Shown here in pieces: positions 34,563 through 43,846 of a stretch of 64,000 bases of DNA (its first letter is position 1; every line of letters starts with the position of its first letter). The translations under genes were made by a program, and so were the position numbers. The stretch covers positions 186,001 through 250,000 of the forward strand of contig NZ_CP021422.1 of assembly GCF_002201475.1 (NCBI RefSeq). Reading direction: 5' to 3'. The notes beneath the pieces were generated by a model, which saw only the letters and a list, made by a program, of their open reading frames with translations, made no database searches and was not told the DNA's origin. This DNA comes from Acutalibacter muris (GTDB lineage Bacteria > Bacillota > Clostridia > Oscillospirales > Acutalibacteraceae).

Positions 34563-35975
34563 ATGAGTTTGAGAAAGCTATCCACATCCGCTGCCGCGTT
34601 TATTTTGGCGCTGTCCCTTGCCGCCTGCGGCTCACCCAGCCAAAACAGCTCAGAACCCAACTCCGATGCAGTTTCCAGTACGGCGGAATCCAGCAGTGCT
34701 CTCCCCTCTGAACAGGAAACGGCGGGCCAGGAATTGGCAGGCGACGCAATGGTCTTTGGAACAGCCACCCTGACCTATGCCGAATTTTACTCGGGCGATG
34801 TGTCCAGCACTGATAACTTCGATGCAGTCACCTCTGCCACCACCTCCAAGTATGAAATCATGGCAAATATGTCCACAGATTTTGTTGATGAAACTGCCAA
34901 CGCGGAGGGTTACCATATTACCGGCGTTAAAAACGTGAATGTCGCTGTTCCGGCAAGTGAGCTGGAGGCCTATCAGGCTGTTAACGACAGTTTCGCACCC
35001 ATTGAGGGTGAAGCTCCAACCCAGTACAAAACTGTCAAAATGGAAGGTAACAAGGCGGTCTACTCGGCTACCCAGTTCAATATTGCCGACACCGTTACCG
35101 ATGCCACCGCCGAACTGCAAACAGGTACCAACTGGGGCGACTATCAAATCAATGTGACCGACGGGACCGCCGTCCATCTTCGCAACACCCGGGAGGATGA
35201 GGGGTTCGATATTGGCAGTGAGATCCAGGGCATTATCCTGGAAACCGACAGCGGCCTGAAGGTGGGAATGGAACACCTGCAAAGTATTTGGGTGCAGCCC
35301 TATGAGGTATCCTTCAACGTGCTTGCCGACAACACCCATAACACACATATCAGCGGCTTTGACAATCTTCCGGAGCTTTCCAAGCTGGTGGGTGAAACGG
35401 TCACAAAGATCACCTATATTATGCCGGACAGCGCTTATGTTTATGAATTTGACGGAATATATATCAAGCCACTCTATGAAGGGACAATAACCGCTACCGT
35501 TTCAGATTCCTATGATAGCGTAACCCTCTCTACCAGTGATTTCTCCGCATTTGAAAAGGGCAAGCTGACTGTTACCTACACCCTGGGCAGCGGGCGCAGC
35601 CGGGAGGTCACAACGCTGCTGGAAACCGAGCTGGCCGACGGCACGGCTGATTATGTTTTGGAGGTCTCCGCTATTGACGGACTGGAGGCGGGCGGCACAT
35701 ATGGCGCGGTAATTTCCTCCGACACCTATGCGGATATCACGGTCGCGCTTCCCATATCTTCCGGGCAGGAGGCAGCCCTGGAAACATTGATTGCCTCAGC
35801 CAAGGAAAAGCTGGCTGTTGAACCGGATAACGCCACGCTCCAGGAGCATCTCCGGGAAGCCGAGGAACTGCTGGCAAACACTTCTGCTGCCTCCGACGAG
35901 GCGGGTTCGCTGATTAGCGAACTCACCCAGCTTACCAGCAATGAAGCAGGCCGCGGCGAAAGAGGCGGACATTAA
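34563..35975 (+). CDS. Tp47-like lipoprotein
   Basis: A 470-aa protein with a lipoprotein signal (FILALSLAACGS, Cys near 22) and a Ser/Glu-rich linker. The mature start TATLTYAEFYSGDVSSTDNF, DAVTSATTSK resembles the 47-kDa Treponema lipoprotein (Tp47) segment with YATLSYADYWAGE and FDAVSRAT. Ig-like beta-rich domains follow, and a C-terminal helical part (KEKLAVEPDNATLQEHLREA). Tp47-like proteins were first described as penicillin-binding. In this operon, with FMN-binding and ApbE proteins, an extracellular redox or metal-related role is equally possible (inference). First gene under the double GTTAG operator. Confidence 0.7.
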   Translation: MSLRKLSTSAAAFILALSLAACGSPSQNSSEPNSDAVSSTAESSSALPSEQETAGQELAGDAMVFGTATLTYAEFYSGDVSSTDNFDAVTSATTSKYEIMANMSTDFVDETANAEGYHITGVKNVNVAVPASELEAYQAVNDSFAPIEGEAPTQYKTVKMEGNKAVYSATQFNIADTVTDATAELQTGTNWGDYQINVTDGTAVHLRNTREDEGFDIGSEIQGIILETDSGLKVGMEHLQSIWVQPYEVSFNVLADNTHNTHISGFDNLPELSKLVGETVTKITYIMPDSAYVYEFDGIYIKPLYEGTITATVSDSYDSVTLSTSDFSAFEKGKLTVTYTLGSGRSREVTTLLETELADGTADYVLEVSAIDGLEAGGTYGAVISSDTYADITVALPISSGQEAALETLIASAKEKLAVEPDNATLQEHLREAEELLANTSAASDEAGSLISELTQLTSNEAGRGERGGH

Positions 35976-36047
35976 GTATAACTTTCCATCATTCTCTGCC
36001 GCCGAGCCGCCCTTGCGGTTTTGCGGCAGTTGTTTTAGGAGAACACA

Positions 36048-37139
36048 ATGGTATTTTTACTTTCGTTGGGGATTTCTATATTATTTGTAATCTTGTTGAG
36101 CAAAGTTCTTCGGGCATACCCAATACCATTTTATGTGGGGGCGGCAGCTATTGCGTTGGCGGTGGTCACAGTAACATGGTATGGCGTGGCGTTGCCTTCC
36201 GGGTTTAAGGCATATATTTGGCCTATGTTTGCCCGGGGCGGATTAGCGGGAGCGTTGTTTGTTATTGTCATGTTCACCGGGGCGTTTCCCAATGGCTCCG
36301 CACCCATCAAAAAGCTTATGCCCCTCCGGGGGCAGCTGTCTATCCTGGCCTCCATACTGACCCTTGGGCATAACGCCGCATATGGCCGGGTGTATTTTGT
36401 CCGGCTGTTCACCGACCCGGCCAGCCTGCCCACTGGCCAGCTGCTGGCGGCAATCTGCTCTGTGCTGATGATGCTTATCATGCTGCCGCTGTTTATCACA
36501 TCGTTTATGGCGGTGCGCCGGAAAATGCAGCCCAAAAGATGGAAGGCCCTCCAGCGCTTGGCCTATGGCTTTTACGGGCTGCTCTGCTGTCATATCCTGC
36601 TGTTGACAGTACCTGAAGCGGTACATGGAGAGAGCACGTACCAGCTGACTGTCTTCGTCTACGTCACCGTGTTTTTAAGTTATCTGTCCTGCCGGATAAG
36701 CAAAGCGTTGGCGAAAAGGAAAAACACCTCTTGTCTTCTGGCGAGGCGTCAGGCAGTGGCGGTAATATGCTGTACGGCTCTGAGTGCGAGCGTGGTGCTT
36801 TTTCTGGGGAGGAGCAACTCGAATTCTGTAGAATCTGCCCCGCCAGTTGAATCTGTCACGGAAAGCCACAGCGGCTATCGGGAGGGCACATATACCGGCA
36901 GCGCCATGGGAATGAACGCCCCGATCGAGGTGAGTGTGACCGTGGAGGGAGGACATATCACAGATATTTCTATTATTTCCAGCCGGGATGACGAGCCATA
37001 TTTCAGCGACGCCCTGTATGTGATAGACGATATCCTGGCAGCGAACCATACCCAGGTGGATACCGTAACCGGGGCGACTTACTCCTCCGGCGGCATTATC
37101 GACGCGGTGGAGGCTGCGCTGGAAAGTGCAGGTGAATGA
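36048..37139 (+). CDS. Membrane ferric-reductase-like protein with FMN-binding domain
   Basis: A 363-aa protein behind TTTAGGAGAACACA. The N-terminal 230 residues hold about six or seven membrane helices with spaced His residues (LGHNAAYG, CCHILLL), as in ferric reductase-like haem domains. A single further helix leads to an extracellular FMN_bind domain ending in VDTVTGATYSSGGII, where the second Thr of TGAT is the usual flavin attachment site filled by ApbE. It is therefore expected to move electrons from the membrane to a covalent flavin outside. Follows the Tp47-like lipoprotein by 72 bp; ApbE follows directly. Confidence 0.8.
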   Translation: MVFLLSLGISILFVILLSKVLRAYPIPFYVGAAAIALAVVTVTWYGVALPSGFKAYIWPMFARGGLAGALFVIVMFTGAFPNGSAPIKKLMPLRGQLSILASILTLGHNAAYGRVYFVRLFTDPASLPTGQLLAAICSVLMMLIMLPLFITSFMAVRRKMQPKRWKALQRLAYGFYGLLCCHILLLTVPEAVHGESTYQLTVFVYVTVFLSYLSCRISKALAKRKNTSCLLARRQAVAVICCTALSASVVLFLGRSNSNSVESAPPVESVTESHSGYREGTYTGSAMGMNAPIEVSVTVEGGHITDISIISSRDDEPYFSDALYVIDDILAANHTQVDTVTGATYSSGGIIDAVEAALESAGE

Positions 37140-37140
37140 A

Positions 37141-38145
37141 GTGAAACGGAGGTTACTTTCGTGTGTTTTGACGGCTCTATTGTCTGGTTGCGGACAGCAG
37201 ACGGAGCCGCATTCCGCCACTTTCTTTGCAATGGATACGGTGATGGAGCTGGCAGTATACGGTAGCGAAAGTCTGCTGGCCGAGGGAGAAGAACTGATAC
37301 TGGACATAGAGCAGCGCTTATCAGTAACCGACAGCAGCAGTGAGATTGCCGAACTAAACCGCAATGGTAAAGCTGCCGTTACCTCAGAAACAGAATCGCT
37401 GCTTGAGAAGGCGCTTGCTCTGTGCGAAAGGACAGATGGCGCATTGGATATTACCGTTTATCCGGTAGTGCGGGCCTGGGGCTTTACTACAGGAGAGTAT
37501 AAGGTACCAGAGGAAATTGATTTGATAGATGCGCTTGCGTTGGTCGATTACCACAAGGTCAAGCTGGACAGTGGAACAGCGTCACTGTCACCCGGAATGC
37601 AAATCGACCTGGGCAGCGTGGCAAAGGGATGGGCTGGGGACAAAGTTATGGAGATGTTCCGGCAAAGGGGAGTAGAAAGTGCCTTGTTAAATCTGGGCGG
37701 CAACGTGCAGGCTTTGGGCTCCAAGCCAGATGGTTCCTCCTGGCGGGTGGGAGTTCGCAGCCCCTCCGGAGATGGCTATGCCGGGGCAGTGGAGATATCC
37801 GATAAAGCCGTTATCACCTCCGGAGGATATCAGCGTTTCTTTGAAGAAAACGGCAACCGATACCACCACATTATTGACCCAAAAACAGGCTGGCCAGCCT
37901 CAAACGGGCTGCTCTCAGTAACAGTGATCGGCGACAGCGGTATAGCCTGCGACGGACTGTCCACAGCGCTGTTTGTCATGGGCCCGGAACGTGCCTTGAC
38001 GTTTTGGGAAACGCAGGGGGACTTCGAGGCGATTTTCATCATGGAGGACAAGGTTGTTATTACTGACGGCCTAGCGGATTCCTTTGAGCCACTGGGAAAG
38101 TATGCGGATATGAAGGTGGAGGTGCAGTATCGTGATAAAGACTAA
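37141..38145 (+). CDS. apbE: FAD:protein FMN transferase (ApbE)
   Basis: Starts at GTG 37141 (an upstream in-frame GTG at 37126 overlaps the preceding gene). A lipoprotein signal (CVLTALLSGCG) precedes the mature ApbE domain: FFAMDTVMELAVYG, LGSVAKGWAGDKV, LNLGGNVQALG, HHIIDPKTGWPAS. ApbE transfers FMN from FAD onto Thr of (S/T)GAT motifs in extracytoplasmic flavoproteins; the preceding gene encodes exactly such a motif. About 334 aa, normal family length. Overlaps the next gene by 14 bp. Confidence 0.9.
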   Translation: MKRRLLSCVLTALLSGCGQQTEPHSATFFAMDTVMELAVYGSESLLAEGEELILDIEQRLSVTDSSSEIAELNRNGKAAVTSETESLLEKALALCERTDGALDITVYPVVRAWGFTTGEYKVPEEIDLIDALALVDYHKVKLDSGTASLSPGMQIDLGSVAKGWAGDKVMEMFRQRGVESALLNLGGNVQALGSKPDGSSWRVGVRSPSGDGYAGAVEISDKAVITSGGYQRFFEENGNRYHHIIDPKTGWPASNGLLSVTVIGDSGIACDGLSTALFVMGPERALTFWETQGDFEAIFIMEDKVVITDGLADSFEPLGKYADMKVEVQYRDKD

Positions 38146-38485
38146 AACATGGGTCGCAGCTTTGGGAACGGCACTGGTGCTGTCTATCGGAGGGCTGCTG
38201 GCTCCAAGGCCTCAGGGAACGATGGCGAAAGTGTATCAGGACGGCTCCTGCCTTCACTCGGTGGATTTGTCCCAGGTGACGGAACCGTATGATCTGCCAA
38301 TAAAAAGCGGAGATAAAAACAACACCCTTCGTGTGGAGGCGGGACGCCTCCGCATGGTTTCTGCCAACTGCCCGGATCAGACCTGTGTACACATGGGGTG
38401 GAGCACCGGGCAGCCTATCATCTGCCTGCCGCACAAATTGGTGATTGAATTTACTGACGCCGGCACAGATGCTCTGGCTGGTTAG
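38132..38485 (+). CDS. NusG domain II protein (EetA-like)
   Basis: A 117-aa protein with an N-terminal membrane helix (AALGTALVLSIGGLLAP) and a NusG-II domain: VYQDGS, VEAGRLRMVSANCPDQTCVH, GWSTGQPIICLPHKLVIEF, with the conserved CPDxxC-H pair. Such proteins occur beside Gx transporters and FMN-binding proteins in flavin-based electron transfer loci of Firmicutes. I relate it to EetA only by this context. Confidence 0.8.
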   Translation: MIKTKTWVAALGTALVLSIGGLLAPRPQGTMAKVYQDGSCLHSVDLSQVTEPYDLPIKSGDKNNTLRVEAGRLRMVSANCPDQTCVHMGWSTGQPIICLPHKLVIEFTDAGTDALAG

Positions 38486-38494
38486 GAGACTGAC

Positions 38495-39019
38495 ATGAAG
38501 GCAAAGCGTATTTCTTTAGATGCCCTGCTCACTGCCCTCGCCCTGACGATTTTTACGGTTGAGCTGCAAATACCGTCTATTGTTCCTATACCCGGTGTCA
38601 AGCTGGGGCTGGCAAATATCATAACTATTTTTGCAATTTTCCTGTTGGGGCCGGTAGATGCGGCATATATCCTGCTGGCCCGCATTTTTCTGGGCGGCCT
38701 CCTCTCCGGCAGAGTAGCCGCGTTGATCTACAGCTTTTCGGGTGGGGTGCTGTGTTATGCTGTAATGCAAATTTTGCACAGGATAGTAACAGAAAAGCAG
38801 ATATGGGTGTGCAGTGTAATCGGCGCGATTGCCCACAACACCGGGCAGATTGCAGCAGCAATTTTTGTGACAGGTACCTGGACTGTGGTTTCTTACTTGC
38901 CGGTATTGATGGTATCAGGTATTTGCGCCGGAGCCTGTACCGGGCTGGCAGCGCAGCTTGTGGTAAGAAGGAGCAGGAACCTATTAGCGCGAAGAAAGCA
39001 AGGGGGCCCCTTCACTTAG
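38495..39019 (+). CDS. Gx transporter family membrane protein (EetB/HepSI-like)
   Basis: A 174-aa membrane protein: ALLTALALTIFTVELQIPSI, VPIPGVKLGLANIITIFAIF, LGPVDAAYILLARIFLGGLL, with about five helices, typical of the Gx transporter/heptaprenyl diphosphate synthase component I family. In flavin-based extracellular electron transfer loci this family (EetB) accompanies the NusG-II protein. Last gene of the 34.5-39.0 kb operon. No further good gene until 39182. Confidence 0.8.
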   Translation: MKAKRISLDALLTALALTIFTVELQIPSIVPIPGVKLGLANIITIFAIFLLGPVDAAYILLARIFLGGLLSGRVAALIYSFSGGVLCYAVMQILHRIVTEKQIWVCSVIGAIAHNTGQIAAAIFVTGTWTVVSYLPVLMVSGICAGACTGLAAQLVVRRSRNLLARRKQGGPFT

Positions 39020-39181
39020 ATCGCATAAAAGCATGGCAGTTGTTTTCTTTAAGAAAATACTGCCGTGCCTTTTTGCTTGTATATCCCCTCCTCGCAGAAA
39101 AATCGTATGGAAACTATTTTTCTCTCATACTGCCAGGAATTTTGAAGATGCCTGTGAAATCAAATATACCAAAGGGTCCTT

Positions 39182-39450
39182 TTACAATTTAAAATGTAAA
39201 AGACTCCTTAAGTTAATGACATTGCCTTCTTTCGCGATTTTTACGCTTTCACCAGGACACGCGCCCAGCGGGTCGCTCTCCAATAGCTTCATCAGCCGTT
39301 CCCGGCTTTTTACGGTGTTGTGCCGCGTATTCCCACGGTGGCGGTTCTGCTTCACGGTAAGCTCACAGACCGTCATTTTGCGGCTGTACGGGTCTTTCCG
39401 AATTTCCTTTTCCCATAGGGAAGGGATAAATATACTTATCCCTTAAAAAT
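39182..39450 (-). pseudogene. Tn916-type tyrosine integrase, N-terminal scrap
   Basis: The minus-strand frame reads WEKEIRKDPYSRKMTVCELT, VKQNRHRGNTRHNTVKSRER, LMKLLESDPLGACPGESVKI, matching the end of the arm-binding domain and the start of the core-binding domain of Tn916-like integrases (KMTLCQLYAKQN...). The frame degenerates afterwards; no catalytic domain is present. It marks a lost integrative element. Confidence 0.6.
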
Positions 39451-39479
39451 CCCCCGTTATAGACTGATTACAAAAGCTA

Positions 39480-39516
39480 AAGGGAAACACCCCCCTTACG
39501 AAGCGTCTCCCTTTTA
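39480..39516 (-). terminator. Terminator of the coiled-coil gene
   Basis: AAAGGGAAAC (39480-39489) pairs with the GTCTCCCTTT region (39507-39516), with a C-rich loop; on the minus strand it lies just after the stop at 39530. Confidence 0.5.
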
Positions 39517-39529
39517 GTACCGCCGGAAA

Positions 39530-40348
39530 TTACCCCTTGGCGTCAATTTTAGATTTCGTGATATCGGCTTGCCCGATGTTTGCATGATACGCGGCCACTA
39601 CCTGGGTGAAGCCCGGGCCAGGGTTCCGATGGGCGTTGGCCCTCGCCCTTTTGACCTTCTTCTCCTCGCGGCTCTCCACATGGACAGATGGCCTTTCCTC
39701 AGTGGGCTTCTCCTTACGCTTCTCTGCGGGCTTCAAAGGCTCCTTCCTTTCGGGGACCTTGGGCCTTTGAGCCTCCTTGGCCTCCTGGGCGTCCTTATCC
39801 GCCTTGGTCTCCTCGGCCTCTGTGGGCAGCCTGTCATAGTCCCCGCGGCGCACGAATTCCCGGGAGCTCTCCTCTATCCTGTCACACCTCTGCTTTTCCT
39901 GCATGAATATCTCCAGCTTCTTCTGCTGGGGGATAGCGGAGTTGTGCTCAACGCTTTTTAACGTTACCAGGGAGCTGTTGATATAGGTCATCTTGAGCCT
40001 TTGCGCCTCCTCCTTTGTGCGACACTGCCGGAGCCGCTGTTCAAAGGCCTTCTGCTCCTGCTCCGAGACCTTGAGCTTTTGGTATGCCTCCGGGTCCTTG
40101 GCTTGGAGGTACTTGCGCTCCTCGGCGGTGAGCTTGCCGCCCTGGAGCAGCTTGTTTTTGATGCCTGAAAGCTTTTCGCGGTCCTTATCGTTCTCGTGGC
40201 CGGGCAGGTCTTTCGCGTTGGTTATGTTGATGTAGTCCTCAAGTGACTTGTGACTGCCCAGCTCCCCTCGGTCCTGCTTTATCTGGAACTGGGTCTGCAA
40301 TTTCAGGTTCTTCATATACGTGCCCATGGAGCCCATCATGGTTATCAT
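39530..40348 (-). CDS. Charged coiled-coil protein of unknown function
   Basis: A 272-aa protein from ATG 40348 behind AGAGGGGG. It is mostly helical and highly charged, with KLTAEERKYLQAKDPEAYQK, LKVSEQEQKAFEQRLRQCRT, KEEAQRLK, then a Lys/Glu/Pro-rich tail (RPKVPERKEPLKPAEKRKE) and an ordered end (GFTQVVAAYHANIGQ). There is no signal peptide. It is divergent from the GH25 gene with a 94-bp gap. I do not recognise the family. Confidence 0.65.
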   Translation of the reverse strand: MITMMGSMGTYMKNLKLQTQFQIKQDRGELGSHKSLEDYINITNAKDLPGHENDKDREKLSGIKNKLLQGGKLTAEERKYLQAKDPEAYQKLKVSEQEQKAFEQRLRQCRTKEEAQRLKMTYINSSLVTLKSVEHNSAIPQQKKLEIFMQEKQRCDRIEESSREFVRRGDYDRLPTEAEETKADKDAQEAKEAQRPKVPERKEPLKPAEKRKEKPTEERPSVHVESREEKKVKRARANAHRNPGPGFTQVVAAYHANIGQADITKSKIDAKG

Positions 40349-40442
40349 AGCCGTACCCCCTCTGCAATTTCTTATATATCTTATTAATCGGCACAGGATA
40401 AAGGTAAAATAAGGGCGAACAAAAAAGTTTTGCGGGCATAAT

Positions 40443-41333
40443 ATGGGGCGAAAGGAAGTGAGGGCTTTGCCGAAGGTTTTGGCAACCGGGATAGACATTT
40501 CTGAATTTAACGGTAATGTGGACATTGCCGCCATGAAGGGGAAGGTAGACTTTGTAATTATCCGCTGCGGCTACGGCGGGGATTATGAGAGCCAGGACGA
40601 CGCCCAGTACCGCACTAACGTGCAAAAGTGCCAACAGGCCGGGATGCCCTTTGGGGTATACCTGTATTCCTACGCCCGCAACAGAAGCATGGCTTTAAGC
40701 GAGGCCCAGCATACCCTGCGGCTTATAAAGGGGCTTACCCCTCTATATGGCGTGTGGTACGACGTGGAGGACCGCACCCTGCCCACGGGCGAGACCCTTA
40801 TAGACAACTGCCTTACCTATTGTGACGAGCTTCGCAAGGCCGGGTACTACTGCGGGCTGTATTCCAGCGTGTCCTGGATGCAGGGGCGGCTGTCAAGCCC
40901 GAGGCTCGCCCATATCGACCGCTGGGTGGCCCAGTGGAACGCGGAGCTCCAGTATACCGGGGCAGGCATGTGGCAGTACACCGATAAGGGCGTAATAAAC
41001 GGCAGATATTTCGACATGGACAGGGCGTACCGGGATTACCCGGCCATAATAAGAGGGGAGGACTGGACAGACATGACAAAGGAACAGGTGCAGGAGCTGG
41101 CGCGGCAGGAGGCTCAAGCCGTGTATAACAGCAACGAGGCAAGGTATAAGACCTTCAAGGAGGTGCCCTCCTGGGCCAGGGAATCGGCGGAGGATGTCTA
41201 TGAGCGGCTGGGGCTCACGGGCACGGGCACAGAGGACGAGGTGAAGCTGAACGCTAGCGCCACCTATGTGCGGGTGCTGTATGTGCTGGATAAGCTTTTG
41301 GAGCTGATAGACAGGGAGCTGGGGGAGGATTAG
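40443..41333 (+). CDS. GH25-family lysozyme
   Basis: Likely translated from TTG 40467 (ribosome site AAGGAAGTGAGG) or ATG 40443. The GH25 barrel begins ATGIDISEFNGNVDIAAMKG (catalytic Asp in GIDIS), continues FVIIRCGYGG, GVYLYSYARN, GVWYDVED (catalytic Asp/Glu), YYCGLYSSVSWM, IDRWVAQWN, GMWQYTDKGVINGRYFDMD. No export signal is visible. A C-terminal helical stretch of about 90 residues (MTKEQVQELARQEAQAVYNS, SWARESAEDVYERLG) follows. It cleaves peptidoglycan; lack of a signal suggests phage-type holin-dependent release or a spore-related role. Confidence 0.85.
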   Translation: MGRKEVRALPKVLATGIDISEFNGNVDIAAMKGKVDFVIIRCGYGGDYESQDDAQYRTNVQKCQQAGMPFGVYLYSYARNRSMALSEAQHTLRLIKGLTPLYGVWYDVEDRTLPTGETLIDNCLTYCDELRKAGYYCGLYSSVSWMQGRLSSPRLAHIDRWVAQWNAELQYTGAGMWQYTDKGVINGRYFDMDRAYRDYPAIIRGEDWTDMTKEQVQELARQEAQAVYNSNEARYKTFKEVPSWARESAEDVYERLGLTGTGTEDEVKLNASATYVRVLYVLDKLLELIDRELGED

Positions 41334-41381
41334 GAACAGGGTACCTCCTGAAAATAAAAACTACCATTTTTCACCATGATG

Positions 41382-41390
41382 TGATATAAT
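41382..41390 (+). promoter_or_regulatory. Extended -10 box for asnB
   Basis: TGATATAAT, 51 bp before the asnB start; no convincing -35 box. AAAGGAGGACG is the ribosome site. Confidence 0.45.
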
Positions 41391-41441
41391 AAAAGCAATG
41401 TAAAAAAGAAACTTTCCTGTTATTTAAAGGAGGACGTAAAT

Positions 41442-43265
41442 ATGTGCGGATTTGTTGGCTTCACCGGCGACCCTGATCAGGGCGTGTTGCGCTCCATGAC
41501 CACGGCTATAGCCCACAGGGGGCCGGACGACGCCGATTACTACGAGTCCCCGGGCATATCACTGGGCTTTAGGCGGCTGTCCATCATCGACCTTGAGGGG
41601 GGTCGCCAGCCCCTCTTGAACGAGGACGAGTCAAAGGCCCTGGTCTTTAACGGCGAGATATACAACTACCGGGATATAAGGCGGCAGCTCATAGAGGCCG
41701 GGCACAAGTTCAGGACGGAGGCCGACTCCGAGGTTATTTTGCACGGCTATGAGGAGTACGGCCCGGGGATTCTGGACCGGGTGCGGGGTATGTTCGCCTT
41801 TGCCCTCTGGGACCGGGAGCGGGGCGAGCTCTTCGGGGCCAGGGACTTCTTCGGCATAAAGCCGCTGTACTACGCGAAGATGGGCGGTACCTTCATGTTC
41901 GGCTCGGAGATAAAGAGTTTCCTGCCCCATCCGGCCTTTAAGAAGGAGCTCAACCGCCGGGCGCTGGAGAGCTATCTCAGCTTCCAGTATTCCCCGGGGC
42001 CGGAGACCTTCTTTGAAAATGTGTACAAGCTGCCCCCCGCCCACTATTTCACCTATAGGGACGGCAAAATGAATATAACCCGCTATTGGCTCCCGGAGTT
42101 CCACGCCGAGGAGGACAAGAGCCTGGACTACTGGGTGGACGAGATAGAGCGGGTCTTTGACGACAGCGTGCAGGCCCATAAGGTCAGCGACGTGGAGGTG
42201 GGTTCTTTCCTCAGCTCCGGCGTGGACTCAAGCTATGTGGCCTGCTCGGCCAATGTGGACAAGACCTTCACCGTGGGCTTTGACAACGGCGAAAAATATA
42301 ACGAGACCAGCTACGCAAAGGAGCTCTCCGAGCTGATACCTGTCAAGAACATCAGCAAGGTAATAAGCCCCCAGGAGTTTTGGGGGAACTTCCCGAAGAT
42401 ACAGTACCATATGGACGAGCCCCTGGCGGACCCCTCCGCCGTGGCCCTGTACTTTGTGTGCAATACGGCCAGTAAGCATGTGAAGGTGGTGCTCTCCGGC
42501 GAGGGCGCGGACGAGATTTTCGGCGGCTATAACATCTATAAGGAGCCGCTGGAATGGGCCTGGTACGACAATATCCCTATGCCTATACGCAGGCTGATAG
42601 GCAAGGCGGCGGGCCTTCTTCCGGCCCATAGGGGGCTCAACTTCCTTGTGAGAAGGGGCAAGACCCTGGAGGAGCGTTTTATCGGAAACGCCTATATGTT
42701 TACGGAAAAGGAGCGCCGGGAGATACTGAAAAGCCCCCTGGGCGTGCCGGATCCCAGCGAGCTTGTAAAGCCCTATTACGACATGGTGAAGGACAAGGAC
42801 CCAGTGACCCGGATGCAGTTTGTGGACCTTAATATGTGGATGGTGGGGGATATACTCCTAAAGGCTGACAAAATGAGCATGGCGAACTCCCTTGAGCTCC
42901 GGGTGCCGTTTTTGGACAAGGAGATAATGAAGCTTGCCGGGCGCATACCCACGAAGTACAGGGTGAACAGCGAGAACACCAAGTTCGCCATGAGAAGGGC
43001 CGCGCTTAGAAGGATGCCCGAGAAGTGGGCGAAGAAGAAGAAGCTGGGCTTCCCGGTACCCATAAGGGTCTGGCTTAAGGAGGACGAGTATTATAACAGG
43101 GTGAAAAGGGAGTTCACCGGGGAGACAGCCCGGGAGTTCTTTAACACTGATAAGCTCCTGGCTCTGCTGGACGAGCATAAGGCCGGGAAGAAGGACAACA
43201 GCAGGCGGGTCTGGACGGTTTATACGTTCCTTGTCTGGTATAAAGAGTTTTTTATAAATCGGTAA
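41442..43265 (+). CDS. asnB: Asparagine synthetase (glutamine-hydrolysing)
   Basis: A 607-aa protein starting MCGFVG, where Cys2 is the glutaminase nucleophile exposed after Met removal. The class II amidotransferase domain (AHRGPDD, NGEIYNYRDIR) is followed by the synthetase domain with the pyrophosphate loop FLSSGVDSSYVA and SGEGADEIFGGYN. Converts aspartate and glutamine to asparagine with ATP. Length and motifs are normal. Single gene with its own promoter. Confidence 0.93.
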   Translation: MCGFVGFTGDPDQGVLRSMTTAIAHRGPDDADYYESPGISLGFRRLSIIDLEGGRQPLLNEDESKALVFNGEIYNYRDIRRQLIEAGHKFRTEADSEVILHGYEEYGPGILDRVRGMFAFALWDRERGELFGARDFFGIKPLYYAKMGGTFMFGSEIKSFLPHPAFKKELNRRALESYLSFQYSPGPETFFENVYKLPPAHYFTYRDGKMNITRYWLPEFHAEEDKSLDYWVDEIERVFDDSVQAHKVSDVEVGSFLSSGVDSSYVACSANVDKTFTVGFDNGEKYNETSYAKELSELIPVKNISKVISPQEFWGNFPKIQYHMDEPLADPSAVALYFVCNTASKHVKVVLSGEGADEIFGGYNIYKEPLEWAWYDNIPMPIRRLIGKAAGLLPAHRGLNFLVRRGKTLEERFIGNAYMFTEKERREILKSPLGVPDPSELVKPYYDMVKDKDPVTRMQFVDLNMWMVGDILLKADKMSMANSLELRVPFLDKEIMKLAGRIPTKYRVNSENTKFAMRRAALRRMPEKWAKKKKLGFPVPIRVWLKEDEYYNRVKREFTGETAREFFNTDKLLALLDEHKAGKKDNSRRVWTVYTFLVWYKEFFINR

Positions 43266-43400
43266 AAGAGAGGACAGCTCTGTTTCACAGCTTGCCGGCG
43301 CCACAACTTTTTGCACTTTTCCTGAGCGGCGTATATTCCTCCCGGGCGGCGTCCATGATAATACCAGCTTATCAACCGCTTTCAGAAGGGAGGATCCATT

Positions 43401-43844
43401 ATGAAAACTGCAAAGCCGCAGGAATATGCGAAGGCTGTAAAGGCCGCTTCGCCGCCTTCGCCGGTAGTAAAGGACTGCGTCCTTGCGTTTCTCTCCGGCG
43501 GACTTATCTGTACCATAGGTCAGGCGCTGTGTAATTTATACCAAAGCCTTGGCCTGGAGCTGCCGCAGGCCCGCATGGCAGTATCTGTCAGTCTGATACT
43601 GATATCCGCTACTTTAACCGCCCTGGGCTGGTATGACGACCTCTCCAAGCACGCCGGAGCAGGGATGCTGGTGCCTATCACGGGCTTTGCCAACTCAATG
43701 GTGTCCCCGGCAATGGAGTTTAAGAGCGAGGGCTTCATCACCGGCCTTGGAGCAAAGCTCTTCACTGTGGCCGGGCCGGTGCTGGTCTTCGGCGTAACGG
43801 CCAGCGTGGTGTATGGACTGATCATTTTCATTTTTCACATTTAG
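43401..43844 (+). CDS. spoVAC: Stage V sporulation protein AC
   Basis: A 147-aa membrane protein: VVKDCVLAFLSGGLICTIGQ, YDDLSKHAGAGMLVPITGFA, NSMVSPAMEFKSEGFITGLG, characteristic of SpoVAC, a component of the dipicolinic acid channel in the spore inner membrane. Ribosome site AGAAGGGAGGA. The neighbours spoVAD and spoVAE, usually adjacent, are absent, so this is either an isolated paralogue or a relocated gene. Confidence 0.87.
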   Translation: MKTAKPQEYAKAVKAASPPSPVVKDCVLAFLSGGLICTIGQALCNLYQSLGLELPQARMAVSVSLILISATLTALGWYDDLSKHAGAGMLVPITGFANSMVSPAMEFKSEGFITGLGAKLFTVAGPVLVFGVTASVVYGLIIFIFHI

Positions 43845-43846
43845 CC

